Positions 50,301 through 56,028 of a stretch of 64,000 bases of DNA are shown here, in pieces. The position numbers and the translations under genes were made by a program. The notes beneath the pieces are model-generated. The model ran no database searches. It worked only from the letters and a program-made list of their open reading frames with translations, and was not told the origin of the DNA. This stretch comes from Toxonevra muliebris (taxonomy: Eukaryota; Arthropoda; Insecta; Diptera; Pallopteridae): positions 54,759,408 through 54,823,407 of the forward strand of contig OY829329.1 of assembly GCA_963691655.1 (NCBI GenBank). The letters are read 5' to 3'. Every line of letters starts with the position of its first letter. The first letter of the stretch is position 1.

Positions 50301-53300
50301 TTTTTTGTTTTATGATTTTCCTCCCCTTATTATTCAAATGTAAATTTTTATAGCATTGATTCCGCATTTTATTTTCTTTTTTTTGCAGAAAAATAAATAA
50401 ATCTTTTAGGTAAATATGTATAAATGTTAATGCAACCATAAAATTGCACATATTTAAATTTCTATATTGTCTAGTTAGAGTGAGTGCAGTGCATTTTATT
50501 GCACCTACTATACTGCAGAATTGTGTCATTTTCACAGCAGGGTTACCAACATATCAACAGTTACAATACTTTGTGACAATGTATGCGTTATGTATTTATT
50601 TTTGTTAAATATGCCATATTGCTGCTAAATTATGCAGGAAGTTGCATTTACTTCAAAGAGGCGTTATTATTATTTTTCGTCACAGTCACTTACAGAAAGT
50701 GAGATTTTTAATATTCATAGATAGCGTTCAGTCTTATAGGCACGCTCATGAGAAGAGAACGTGTATTATTTTTGATATATTTGTCTAGATGGATTGACCC
50801 GCCCCCCCCCCCCCCCCCCCCAAAGAACATAGTACAAACCGAAAAAAACTTTTCGACGAATAGGAAATTATGAATGGAAAATGTTGGAATGAGCTTTAGA
50901 TGGGAATTGAAAAACCGACTCGATGAAAGTCTTTTTGCCATATATTTCTTGAAGCCAATTTCGCTTACTTTTTGTAATAATTGTTTTCAAAATTGCATTA
51001 GAGTTTGCTGCCCAAGACCTTATTTTTATTGGAAAGTTTTACAAATTTACCCCGGCAGCGAAGTAGTCGCAGCAACACTCTGGGTAATAGCTTAAAGATC
51101 AAGCTATTCAAGACCAACACACTCTCAGTACTATTATACCTGGAAGCAGAAAATGCCAGGCATCTGCAGGTCTTTGTCAATGGGTGTCTAAGAAATATGT
51201 ACAAAATTTGTTGCACTACAGATAAAAGCAGCTAATGGGTCGTACACATATTACTTAACGCAGTTTTTGACCAATTTTGACCCCATCCCCACTGGACGTA
51301 ACACATCGTAACAAAACTTTCGTACCTCCCACACGGGAATTTAACGTTTCAGTTTTACCCCAGACGCTATAGATTGGCTATATCTATCAATGCAATCATT
51401 TCAATATTTTAAATCTTTTGACTTCGTTTGAAAATGACAGAATTATTCCATTCTTTTAACGACTGAGGAGTTAATTAAATAATTTTGAAGTCAGTGACGA
51501 ATTATTCTTTTGTAAAATCATATTCGATATCATGAATGTGCAATCTGTTGTATAAAGTCTCGATCTGAATAATTCAGTGATTGACTTGGAAGTCATTTAA
51601 TTAAAGTCATTTGTAGTCAATTGAATTCGTTGAAGTCAATTGAAATCGTTTAAGTCAATTGAATTCGTTGAAGACAATTAAATTCTTTGAAGTCAAATGA
51701 ATTCGTTGAAGTTAATTGAATTCTTTAAACAAATAAATCCAATGAATTATTTATTTGGTTCAATTAAGAATCTTATACATAAAGAGAACATTAACAAATT
51801 CGGCAAAATTATTGAAACCCCTAAGTTCCATGAAAAGGAGTTGTTGCTTGTTCTGAGCAAATACTCTTCCTACATTGGCTACATTTTTTGTGTCTGATTG
51901 AAAAAAAACTTAAAAATTTCAAATTTTCTATACATTCATTAAAAATAATAAAATAACTTCACTAAATTGACTACAAGACTTCAACCATAATATGAGAGTT
52001 TTAGAGGAAAAGTGGTATAACTTCTACGTTCAGAAAAAAGTGGAATAATTTTACTTAAGAGCAAAAGCAAAACGAAATATGTTCAGAGCAAAAGTGAAAC
52101 GAAATATGTTCAGAGCGAAAACGGAATAAAAAACTATGTTGTTCTTGCTCTGAAAGAATTGTTATACCATTTTTGCTCTTACTTTTAAGGCGTTTCATTT
52201 TCACTCTAAACCGTATTGCTTATGCCATTCTTGCACTGACACTAAATTATTATTTCACTTTTGCTCTTATATAAATTTTAGCCCGCTTTTCCTCTCAATC
52301 TGTCATTTATCATTCGAAAGTGATATAAAACCGAATCGTCCTCATTTGAGAGGCTGAGAGGAAAAGTGGTATAACTTCTACGTTCAGAAAAAAGTGGAAT
52401 AATTTTACTTAAGAGCAAAAGCAGAACGAAATATGTTCAGAGCAAAAGTGAAACGAAATATGTTCAAAGCGAAAACGGAATAAAAAACTATGCTGTTCTT
52501 GCTCTGAAAGAATTTTTATACCATTTTTGCTCTTACTTTTAAGGCGTTTCATTTTCACTCTAAACCGTATTACTTATGCCATTCTTGCACTGATACTCTA
52601 AATTATTTCTCTTTTGCTCTAATATAAATTTTAGCTCGCTTTTCCTCTCGGCCTGTCATATAACAGTCGTTGCCTTTAAAAAGGCATCGTGAGTTCAATT
52701 TTAAAATCATAAGCTCAAAATGGAATGAAGGGCTACAGTCAGTAATTAATTGGTTTTCAATGACTGTATCTCGAAATAACTGTATTTTTTTACAGCTCTG
52801 CCTCTTAACTTGCAAATTAGGGAAATCTATTTTCTGTTTGAATTCAATATTTTATTTCCAAAGAGCTCTTCGGGACTCGTTAATGTCCCAAATAGTCCTC
52901 CAGTCATTTGTGTATTTTTTCGTTCTTCCAAGAATTCTTTTAACTCAAGAGCAACGATCATAATGGCTGAAATACGCCAGTCAATTTTAAGTTAAAAAGT
53001 GTGTACAACCTTCACTGTCCCGCATTATAACTTCTAAGCAATCGTGGTTCCCGCAAAACATTTCTACCGAGGAATTGACTTTCGTTAAGTAATTTAAATT
53101 AAATTTTGTTGTTCCCTTCCAATTTTCCCACATTGATACATTGAAAATGTCATTGAACTATTTTATTGACTAAAAAAATAATCAAAAATATTTTTACCTT
53201 CAAAAACTGTTTTTAGTTTGTAGTTTTATTTTCCAACTATTTATTTTTCTTTTATGAAAAGTGTGAATTTTTTTGACACATAGACCAAAAATAGAAAAGA

Positions 53301-54141
53301 AGATGAAATGAGAGAAAAAAATACCACAATGGCAACAGTTTATTGTAAAGCAATGTTAACCAAAAATGTAACTAAGCTTAAGAAAATTAAAAAAAAAATA
53401 TCATCAGCTCAGCACAATTACAGCCAATGTCATTAAAAAAAAAAATAAAACTAAACTAAGCACAATAACAATAGAAAAACATTTTTGTGGTGAATTATGC
53501 TTTAAAAAGACAATTTTCAGAAATAAATAAATGAGTTTTAGTGACTTCTTTTCATAGCATACAACAACAAAAAATTACAGTAAAATACCGTAAAATGTTT
53601 TGTTACGTTCCAATTCTTGGTAATAGTTTTGTTTTGGGTTAATTTACGTTAACCTAATGATGAGTATTAGTCTAGTCGTCTAGTTTAAGTTTGACTGGCG
53701 GGGCTTAAAGTTGATTGTTCAGTGCATATTTAATTTAAACTGTTAATGTCAGCTCAATTGTATATACATATGAGCGTCAATGGGTTAATGGTTACTTTCT
53801 TTCTTTCTTTCTTTTTTTATTTCTTTTTTTATTTCTTTTTGTCCACTTACCGTTATCAGCGATGCATCTTCAAGCACATCCGATTTCAAATTTCGGCCAC
53901 CGCCCGCCAAATTGGCATTACTGGACAATAACACGCTATTCAATAAATTCTTAAAACTTAACGATGTATAACTAAATGGTGATAAAATGGTGAAGGCTTG
54001 CGTTGAGCTTGCGGAAAATTGCAATAATAAAAATGTAAGAAGAATATGCGAGGAAGTCAATGAGAATTGTCCAAGAGCTGCGCTAGGTTGAAGTTGATTT
54101 GGATGATGACGCCGGCGATTTATAGTTTCACTTATCAGCAT
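16529..54141 (-). CDS. Acid lipase (abhydrolase), six coding exons, predicted 601 aa
   Basis: Joined coding exons: 54141-53851, 25320-25143, 24934-24723, 24650-24501, 22242-22084 and 17344-16529 (1806 nt with stop). All junctions are GT-AG and keep the frame. The product matches the neutral/acid lipase family (human LIPA/LIPF, Drosophila Lip3/magro type), which hydrolyses triglycerides or sterol esters in the lumen of gut, lysosome or secretory pathway. Visible features: an N-terminal region with hydrophobic stretch at about residues 31-48 (signal peptide or anchor); abhydro-lipase N domain from about 98 (KYGYPSETH, DGYILEMHRIP); oxyanion loop MHG at 137-139; DVWMGNARGN; nucleophile elbow GHSQG with Ser226; Asp400 (SRNDMLVS); His431 (FNHLDFLWA); an NHT sequon at N180. 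The family is usually about 400 aa. The excess here is a long N-terminus and a 138-residue low-complexity tail (464-601). An in-frame TAA at 54160-54162 precedes the ATG, so this is the first usable start. Orthology to a named Drosophila lipase is not assigned. Confidence 0.93.
17570..18817 (+). mobile_element. Mariner family 2, copy A (1248 bp), in lipase intron 5
   Basis: The ends CCACCTTGATCAAAAAGTTC and its complement are flanked by TA (17568-17569, 18818-18819). The length is nearly full. It contains a broken DD34D transposase (17781-18764). It lies on the strand opposite to the lipase gene. Confidence 0.9.
17781..18764 (+). pseudogene. Mariner family 2 transposase, copy A, broken
   Basis: It starts MDLNLQQRTC at 17781. 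Frames then shift: the HTH region KLTIREIAEDLNITYG (18004-18051), first catalytic Asp in ITGDETWVYE (18214-18243), and the third in SPDLAPCDFFLFN (18566-18604). A 13-bp deletion at about 18484 removes the second catalytic Asp (HDN) and shifts the frame. This deletion is shared with copy C. A 32-bp deletion near 18640 is shared with copy B instead. It has a further private loss at 18463 and several stops. Confidence 0.85.
18820..22083. other. Distal part of lipase intron 5
   Basis: Non-coding. Weak repeated phrases (AATTTAGG, AAATTTTGG) occur at 19500-20500 and may be an old array. A perfect hairpin with 10-bp arms and CGAA loop sits at 21127-21150. Open frames here have no family signature. 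Confidence 0.5.
22084..22242 (-). CDS. Lipase exon 5 (53 codons), cap domain
   Basis: The acceptor is TACATACAG at 22245-22243 and the donor is GTTTGT at 22083, weaker than the other donors. It is in phase 0 at both ends, so skipping it would keep the frame. It encodes the TEFMPN segment, the Cys-containing stretch around VVCHDNAMTQDVCSN, and FLVAGYNSEQLNK, all typical of the lipase cap. The exon lies between two oppositely oriented mariner copies, one in each flanking intron. Confidence 0.92.
22390..22643 (+). mobile_element. Monomeric tRNA-derived SINE, copy 1, in lipase intron 4
   Basis: The A box TAGCCTAGTGGTTAGTGTG (22393-22411) and B box GGTTCATATCT (22437-22447) form a tRNA-like head. 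A body with ACCTCTTGGCTGGCAATGGC (22501-22520) and AAAAAATGCC follows, and the element ends in a (TAG)n tail at 22624-22642. The body matches the copy at 39.0 kb. I could not find a clear target duplication. It lies antisense to the lipase. Confidence 0.8.
23603..24213 (-). mobile_element. Mariner family 2, copy B, internally deleted (611 bp), in lipase intron 4
   Basis: Both ends are present and flanked by TA (23601-23602, 24214-24215). On the minus strand it keeps the 5' end, a short HTH-adjacent piece and the C-terminal half of the transposase; about half of the unit is missing, joined near 24035. It is in the opposite orientation to copies A and C. Confidence 0.88.
23656..24120 (-). pseudogene. 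Mariner family 2 transposase, copy B, internally deleted
   Basis: It retains LWILQHDNAP (second catalytic Asp, about 23930-23960) and SPDLAPCDFFLFN, 34 residues apart, and so shows the DD34D spacing that A and C have lost. A 32-bp deletion after the GKRVSAAE region shifts the frame into the end YKKCFEDWIKRWHKCVAVD. The first catalytic Asp lies in the deleted middle. Confidence 0.82.
24501..24650 (-). CDS. Lipase exon 4 (50 codons), after the nucleophile elbow
   Basis: The acceptor is TTTTCAG at 24653-24651 and the donor is a perfect GTAAGT at 24500. It is in phase 0 at both ends. It begins with GTAVFWVLCSEQPQY, which completes the GHSQG motif and matches the family helix after the nucleophile. 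It continues through SMHALAPIAFI and ends with FLEFLT, the start of the cap region. Confidence 0.94.
24723..24934 (-). CDS. Lipase exon 3: DVWMGNARGN block up to the catalytic Ser
   Basis: The acceptor is TAG at 24937-24935 and the donor is GTAAAG at 24722. It encodes YDVWMGNARGNRYS, the EFWDFTFHEMGKYDLPA block and the strand leading into IGHSQ. These are the most conserved parts of acid lipases. The catalytic Ser226 is the second-to-last codon, and the closing Gly of GHSQG comes from exon 4, so splicing of the 72-bp intron 3 is essential to complete the nucleophile elbow. Confidence 0.95.
24935..25142 (-). other. Lipase introns 2 (24935-25142) and 3 (24651-24722)
   Basis: Two short introns of 208 and 72 bp with GT-AG ends. 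They are the usual compact fly type and hold no repeat that I can see. Both break conserved motifs (SGLG|Y and GHSQ|G), which fixes their boundaries tightly. Confidence 0.9.
25143..25320 (-). CDS. Lipase exon 2: N-terminal lipase domain and oxyanion loop
   Basis: The acceptor is CAG at 25323-25321 after a short pyrimidine-poor tract, and the donor is GTAAGT at 25142. It encodes the start of the lipase fold (KLIRKYGYPSETHTVVTKDG), then ILEMHRIP and the LLMHGILDTSATW segment that supplies the oxyanion hole in this family. The exon ends after the first base of a Gly codon (phase 1), completed by GA of exon 3 to give the family motif SGLGYMLSDLGYDVW. Confidence 0.93.
25321..27627. other. Downstream end of lipase intron 1 (28.5 kb intron), degenerate repeats
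   Basis: Non-coding. From about 25890 to 26900 phrases such as TTCCGTTTGGGCAG, AACGGAAACTTT, GATCTTCTGAAACTTGATG and CGCTCCGAC recur at a few hundred bp, suggesting an old, very decayed tandem array or repeat cluster. Confidence 0.45.
27628..28910 (+). mobile_element. Mariner family 2, copy C (1283 bp), in lipase intron 1
   Basis: The ends CCACCTTGATCAAAAAGTTC and GAACTTTTTGATCAAGGTGG are intact, but the flanking dinucleotides are GA on both sides instead of TA. It is the longest copy and keeps a 151-codon open frame covering the middle of the transposase. Confidence 0.9.
27797..28857 (+). pseudogene. Mariner family 2 transposase, copy C, broken
   Basis: It starts MDLNLQQRTCIKFCVKNG, with stops and a shift near 27860. 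The middle is open at 28082-28537 (first Asp in ITGDETWVYE; NGVVHHEFLPEGQ; YYLGVMRRLREAIRRKRPELW). The 13-bp deletion at about 28548 removes the HDN Asp as in copy A. The end is open to DYFEGDNIDLDE and TAA at 28855, and it keeps the EEVMEKSQEAL stretch that A and B lack. Confidence 0.87.
28911..30860. other. Lipase intron 1, non-coding
   Basis: AT-rich sequence without a recognisable gene. There is a short GTTAGTTAGTTG duplication near 29440-29465. Open frames at 29670-30032 and 30232-30595 lack any domain. Confidence 0.5.
30866..31085. repeat. Tandem repeat, about four ~55-bp units (CAGTTAGATGATT type)
   Basis: The phrase AGTYAGATGATTYTTYAGTTGAA recurs at about 30876, 30922, 30970 and 31025, each followed by a TTTCGATAYxCTGAT-like half. 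The units are diverged. Confidence 0.65.
31090..32910. other. Lipase intron 1, non-coding
   Basis: AT-rich, including A-runs (31636-31651) and a T-run (32817-32832). I recognise no gene or element. Confidence 0.5.
32920..34690 (-). pseudogene. Non-LTR retrotransposon fragment: RT end, RNase H and C-terminus (I/LOA-like)
   Basis: On the minus strand: an RT piece with NRGCPQG near 34575, the catalytic QAYADDIA near 34465, SNGLSVNPLKTGVI and VKYLGVILDTKLLW to about 34200. The linker follows (MLNLPPLDIFTKEEAVKAICRLKRNGYWYD, 34021-33920), then RNase H with FTDGSRTEFG (about 33750), VFSDSQATLKSL (about 33560), and WVRGHSGISGNESADLLARKG (about 33450-33395). The C-terminal Cys/His region comes last (FCISCGLEEECDETADHFLSV, about 33110-33045), with its end near 32925. 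There are at least four frameshifts (one extra G in the PQG region) and stops. It has the same orientation as the lipase. Confidence 0.87.
34691..36423. other. Lipase intron 1, AT-rich
   Basis: No gene. It holds long T-runs (35437-35447, 35535-35556, 35790-35801) and a TTG/TGG-rich stretch near 35586-35610. Confidence 0.5.
36424..36503. repeat. Palindrome with ~31-bp arms, interrupted at its right edge
   Basis: The left arm ATATCGTCGCTTGAGAATTG... (36424-36454) pairs with 36474-36503 plus ATAT at 38402-38405, with one mismatch (T versus C). The loop is about 19 bp. The last bases of the right arm now sit on the far side of a 1.9-kb insertion. Confidence 0.8.
37236..37707. mobile_element. piggyBac-like MITE nested in the Transib-like element (472 bp)
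   Basis: TTAA occurs at 37232-37235 and 37708-37711. The ends are CCCTCTAGTTCCCAA and, reverse-complemented, CCCTCTAGTTCTCAAA. Removing it restores a continuous host sequence around a single TTAA. Non-coding. Confidence 0.83.
38130..38350. repeat. Tandem duplication, period 113 bp
   Basis: TTACYTTGGTCACAAATGGG followed by TTAAAT, then TGGTCATYAATGGGTTAAAT and TTTAAAATTTACTT, occurs from 38134 and again from 38247. Within each unit AATGGGTTAAAT is itself doubled. Confidence 0.75.
38402..40775. other. Lipase intron 1, AT-rich, with one SINE
   Basis: Apart from the SINE at 39003-39157 I see only AT-rich DNA with T- and A-runs (39583-39601, 40343-40357, 40428-40442). No gene. Confidence 0.5.
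39003..39157 (+). mobile_element. Monomeric tRNA-derived SINE, copy 2
   Basis: The A box GTGGCGTAGTGGATAGTAAGC (39008-39028) and B box GGTTCGATGCT (39050-39060) make the head. The body GCCACCTCTTGGATGGCAAT followed by GGCAAAA (39081-39107) and AAAAGCTTTTCA matches the copy at 22.4 kb. It lacks that copy's (TAG)n tail region and has no clear target duplication. Confidence 0.75.
40791..41204 (+). mobile_element. Dimeric tRNA-derived SINE, copy 2, with 15-bp target duplication
   Basis: The same unit as 7337-7770, here on the plus strand. Head 1 at 40793-40850 has lost its anticodon arm (about 15 bp missing after GCACTAG). The linker follows, then the core at 40932-40978 (CTTGGTTGGTAATGGCAAAA). 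Head 2 is at about 41023-41090 (GTGGTCTAGTG, TTTCGATTCTCGG). A CT-rich part and (AAT)n tail end at 41204. TAAGGTATAGGCAGA occurs directly at 40776-40790 and 41205-41219. Confidence 0.9.
41220..41800. other. Lipase intron 1, non-coding
   Basis: I recognise no gene. A TTGTGGACCACGGAGAATTGCGG phrase at 41391-41413 weakly resembles AATTACGGACCACTTTTG at 43655-43672, but no element could be delimited. Confidence 0.4.
41820..42125 (+). pseudogene. Mariner-like transposase remnant of DD41D type
   Basis: The C-terminal half only. QNGAPLHTARATIDFL (41831-41878) corresponds to the family block around the second catalytic Asp (QQDGAP), which is Asn here. PLFPGRLY follows, then, after a degenerate stretch where the third Asp should be, TLDELKANIRQEIADISAES (41970-42030). 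Several stops and shifts. The family assignment rests on the block order; the 41-residue spacing cannot be counted because of indels. Confidence 0.65.
42157..42686. mobile_element. MITE with ~100-bp imperfect inverted repeats
   Basis: The left part from 42173 (CTAACGAAGAATCGGCTAAT, then GTCGATAGTACTGGTC and AACAAAACC) is mirrored by 42659 leftwards (CTAACGGAGAAGCGACAAAC, GTCGGTAGTACTGGTAC, AACAAAACC). Weaker matching extends to the outer bounds given. No coding sequence. Boundaries are approximate. Confidence 0.65.
42784..43029. mobile_element. Small MITE with ~48-bp inverted repeats
   Basis: The left arm TATCGTTCATTTACTAAAAG with ACTGTCATAAGTCAAAAAAC is mirrored on the other strand by TATCGCTTATTTACTAAAAG with ACTGTCATAACTCAAAAAAC. 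The 150-bp middle is not repeated. No target duplication is clear. Confidence 0.7.
43288..43490. repeat. Tandem repeat with GGCAACGTAAAAAATAAT unit
   Basis: GGCAACGTAAAAAATAA occurs at about 43288, 43314 and 43391, and related AGCAATGGAAACAATATTT, AGCAACGTAAAAAATATTT and GCCAACGAAAAATATTT occur between. ATACTTATCAAGCAA is also repeated (43340, 43422). Spacing is irregular at 25-95 bp. Confidence 0.6.
43812..44453. mobile_element. hAT-like degenerate element (642 bp)
   Basis: The ends are CAGGGCCGTCGAGAG and, reverse-complemented, CAGGCCCGACAAGAG (11/15 matching). The flanks CACATAAT (43804-43811) and CACATGTT (44454-44461) may be a decayed 8-bp duplication. GGGCCCGGTGG is repeated near both ends. 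A C14 run sits at about 44416-44429. No transposase. Confidence 0.5.
44718..45030 (+). pseudogene. Mariner transposase remnant
   Basis: Short pieces in order: MSEKICAVYDEG at 44719, then a jump to a WWNYTDIIHNELIPPGQT-like piece near 44860-44905, KRPESINRKGAVLL near 44925-44965, and GWEVSIHPPYSPDIA near 44990-45030. These follow the order of the catalytic half of mariner transposases. The second and third Asp codons are not found. Ends and inverted repeats are not visible. Confidence 0.65.
45031..46560. other. Lipase intron 1, non-coding
   Basis: AT-rich, with TTGCTG repeats at 45661-45690 and a GTATGTA microsatellite at 45893-45913. No gene is recognised. Confidence 0.5.
46590..47340. repeat. 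Decayed A-rich short-period array (ACCAAAATTCAGA type)
   Basis: About 750 bp in which AAATTCAGACCAAAAATCAG-like words recur dozens of times at 12-20 bp spacing with much variation. One strand is strongly rich in A and C, with very few T runs. Probably an old minisatellite. Confidence 0.7.
47438..48822. mobile_element. Large inverted-repeat (foldback-like) element, about 1.39 kb
   Basis: Left TTAGGCCGGGGCTATTTG (from 47437) and right, reverse-complemented, TTAGGCCGGGGCGATTTG (to 48822). Similarity resumes in GATTATGATTCCT, GAAAATGTTCG and TTATATAGAATTTT up to AATTTTTGTAATTAC (about 170 bp in), and again at TAATTTGGGGTCG (47650 versus 48475 complement) and CAGATTTTC. Each arm is thus about 300-400 bp with gaps. 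TA flanks both ends. An open frame at 48046-48348 between the arms is unlike any protein I know. Confidence 0.72.
49011..49340. repeat. Tandem repeat, period about 152 bp, two full units and a partial third
   Basis: TACCCAAGTCATCATAAAA starts at 49011 and 49163, and the related CCCCAAATCACCAGG lies at about 49319. Within units ATGAATCYAATATTATTTT and RCATGTYGTCTCYAAC are shared. Confidence 0.7.
49341..50800. other. Lipase intron 1, non-coding with microsatellites
   Basis: CAA repeats (49719-49729, 49808-49826), CA (49858-49872), GT (50120-50134). No gene is recognised. Confidence 0.5.
50802..50821. repeat. C20 homopolymer tract
   Basis: Twenty C in a row (G20 on the minus strand, the sense strand of the lipase pre-mRNA). 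Rare in such AT-rich DNA. Confidence 0.9.
51005..51237 (+). pseudogene. Small non-LTR retrotransposon fragment, C-terminal RT thumb region
   Basis: The open stretch includes SLKIKLFKTNTLSVLLYLEA and ARHLQVFVNGCLRNMYKICC. This pattern matches the KIRIFNSNVKSVLLYG ... LQTFINRCLRRILxI region near the end of many insect LINE reverse transcriptases (RTE/CR1-like). No catalytic motif lies in the fragment. Confidence 0.5.
51591..51725. repeat. Minisatellite, ~19-bp unit TCAATTGAATTCGTTGAAG
   Basis: About seven diverged copies in a row (GAATTCGTTGAAG, GAAATCGTTTAAG, TAAATTCTTTGAAG and so on). Confidence 0.8.
52004..52296. repeat. Foldback-type repeat, unit 1 (293 bp)
   Basis: Starts GAGGAAAAGTGGTATAACTT and ends AGCCCGCTTTTCCTCTC, whose complement is GAGAGGAAAAGCGGGCT. 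The left half is rich in AGAGCAAAAGYGAAAC and the right half in its complement. It is followed directly by a second unit. Confidence 0.78.
52358..52649. repeat. Foldback-type repeat, unit 2 (292 bp)
   Basis: Nearly identical to unit 1 at an offset of about 354 bp, including the ACGTTCAGAAAAAAGTGG and GTTCTTGCTCTGAAAGAATT stretches. The spacers after both units share CTGTCATWTA. Confidence 0.82.
52650..53850. other. Upstream end of lipase intron 1, next to exon 1
   Basis: Non-coding AT-rich DNA. There is a (TTTC)n-like tract at 53798-53840, immediately downstream (in gene sense) of the exon 1 donor. No gene recognised. Confidence 0.5.
53851..54141 (-). CDS. Lipase exon 1 (97 codons): N-terminal region and signal sequence
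   Basis: Runs from ATG at 54141 to the codon ACG, followed by a consensus donor GTAAGT (53850-53845). It encodes a basic lead of about 30 residues (containing RRRHH), then a Leu-rich hydrophobic segment ending in SASSTQA, a plausible signal peptidase site. The rest (residues about 49-97) is Ser/Asn/Leu-rich and not recognisable as a domain. No later Met exists in the exon, so the 30-residue lead cannot be trimmed by choosing another start. The exon ends in phase 0 and joins exon 2 to give LITPKLIRKYGYPSE. Linking it to exon 2 over 28.5 kb is inference from strand, phase, a signal-like sequence and the lack of a better candidate. Confidence 0.72.
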
Positions 54142-56028
54142 TTCGATTTCGATTAGTAATTATTAGTACACGTAGTAGTTTAGAAATGGAGGTAGTCTAC
54201 TAGAGGTAGAGCTGTAAGACAACGAGTAGCTATAAGGGTAGTCTGATAGCTAGGAAGACAGCCACTTGTGCATGCACTGCGGAGCGGAAAAACCTGCACT
54301 TTTTTTCTTTCTTTCTTTTTGTAATAAAAATATTTCTCTTTCACCTAGATATTTATTTATAAATATATTAATATTTTATTTAATTTTATTTCTTTTCATA
54401 AACTTGTTTCTCGAATTATAATTTTTCTGTTTCTTTTTTGAATCAGGAAGTTCAAAATTTATTTTTTTTAATACTCGCGCGCGTTTTTGTGTTTTTCTTT
54501 TGCTTTAATAACGTTTTTTCATCATTATTTGCGTTTTTTGTTGTTGTTGTTGTTGGTTTTTCGATATTTTCTTGTGTGTATATTAATCAAATGTCATGAT
54601 CAATGCCACTTTGAGTATGAAATTTTATACTATTTTCTTTCTATAAAAATAAATATATAGGTAAACAAATTTATAAAATTTCTTCCTTGTTTTAACGTTT
54701 TCGTTTACTTATTTTTTCAGTATTCAGTTTTAAATTTTACTACCGCTCAGCACCAGACTCGTCAGACAACTGATATTGCCCATTTTCAACTTGGCTTACT
54801 CTACACATGCAATGCATCGCACAAAGCTAAGCGTTAAGTCAAGCTAGAGCAAGCTGCTTCATACTTGTTGGTGCTCACACATGTTCGAGATGGAATTATT
54901 TGGATACGACAAGGTAAGTAAGTCACAACTTCATATATATGTATGTTTGTTTTTCTTATACTTCCAAATGATCAATCCAGATCATTAAGAGATCATTAAA
55001 GGAATCTATGTAGTTTTGGAAAACTTTTGTTGATTAGACTTGATATTTTCAAATAATTGTTTTTTTTAAACAAAAATTACAGACTTACGCGAATCGACAG
55101 TGATCATTTGAAAGCTTAGGAATACGAGACGTATAAAACCAGGAGTTATTATTATTATTTTCTGAAGGAAATAAGATTGCTTGAATTGTTTTAATCTTTG
55201 GCATAAAGAATGTGAATGTGAATATACAATCAAAGTTAAGACATCTGTATCGCATTTCGTCTTTAATTGAAAATCTATAAGAAGTATCTAAGAAATCGTA
55301 TTATAAATATACAAAGAATAGATTCTAGTTAGTTATGAACCCTGAAGTGGTCTAGAAAATCTGCAAAACATATGGTTGAAGTGATCTAGTAATTTGTTTT
55401 TTTTTTAATTCGGTTATCTTTAGTCGTATGAATTATGAACTTGATTTAGAAATTTACATTACACTCAGAAAGCTTTTCAAATTTTTTCCAATTCGATTAT
55501 AATCAAGTGAATTATGTGTACCAAAGTGATCAAGAAATGCTAAAATTCGCATAGAATTTTGCACCTAGTTTTCGCCATGCGCTTTCAAAAATGATCTAGA
55601 AATTTATTACATAGAACCCCCAATCGATATAAAAATTAAATATTTGAGAAAGTTTATCAAAAATTTTCAGAACTTTCCAGTTTAAATTGCAATCGAGTGA
55701 TTTTATTGTGTTTTAGAAATTCGCATCTAATTTTAATTGTGTTAATGTGGTCTATAAATATTTATCTTAATTTTCATTCTTTAAAGTGATTTACAGTACT
55801 AATTCAGCTGATCGAACTAGTTGGTCGAACTTCAACTAATTTGAATACAACACAAATCTTCTATGATCTGAAAAGAGAAAAATGCCGGAATTATTGACAA
55901 ACACACACATATTTGCAAAACATATGTACGAAACTTTATAGGCCTCATTAATGTATGTGTCTCATTCATCTCTAATCACTGCAGTCGGCAGTAAACAACA
56001 CTGTTTAACAAAATTGAGTTTTGTGCTA
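54142..56028. other. 5' flank of the lipase gene: UTR, promoter region, decayed repeats
   Basis: The 5' UTR and promoter of the minus-strand lipase must start here, but no convincing TATA or initiator could be placed. From about 55330 to 55800 a RTGATCTAGAAATTTG-like phrase recurs roughly every 60 bp, suggesting a very old tandem array. There is a TTG run at 54538-54554. Confidence 0.45.

Noticed and set aside
54142..54300. Lipase core promoter
   Set aside because: No TATA box or good initiator could be seen at a fixed distance; not called.
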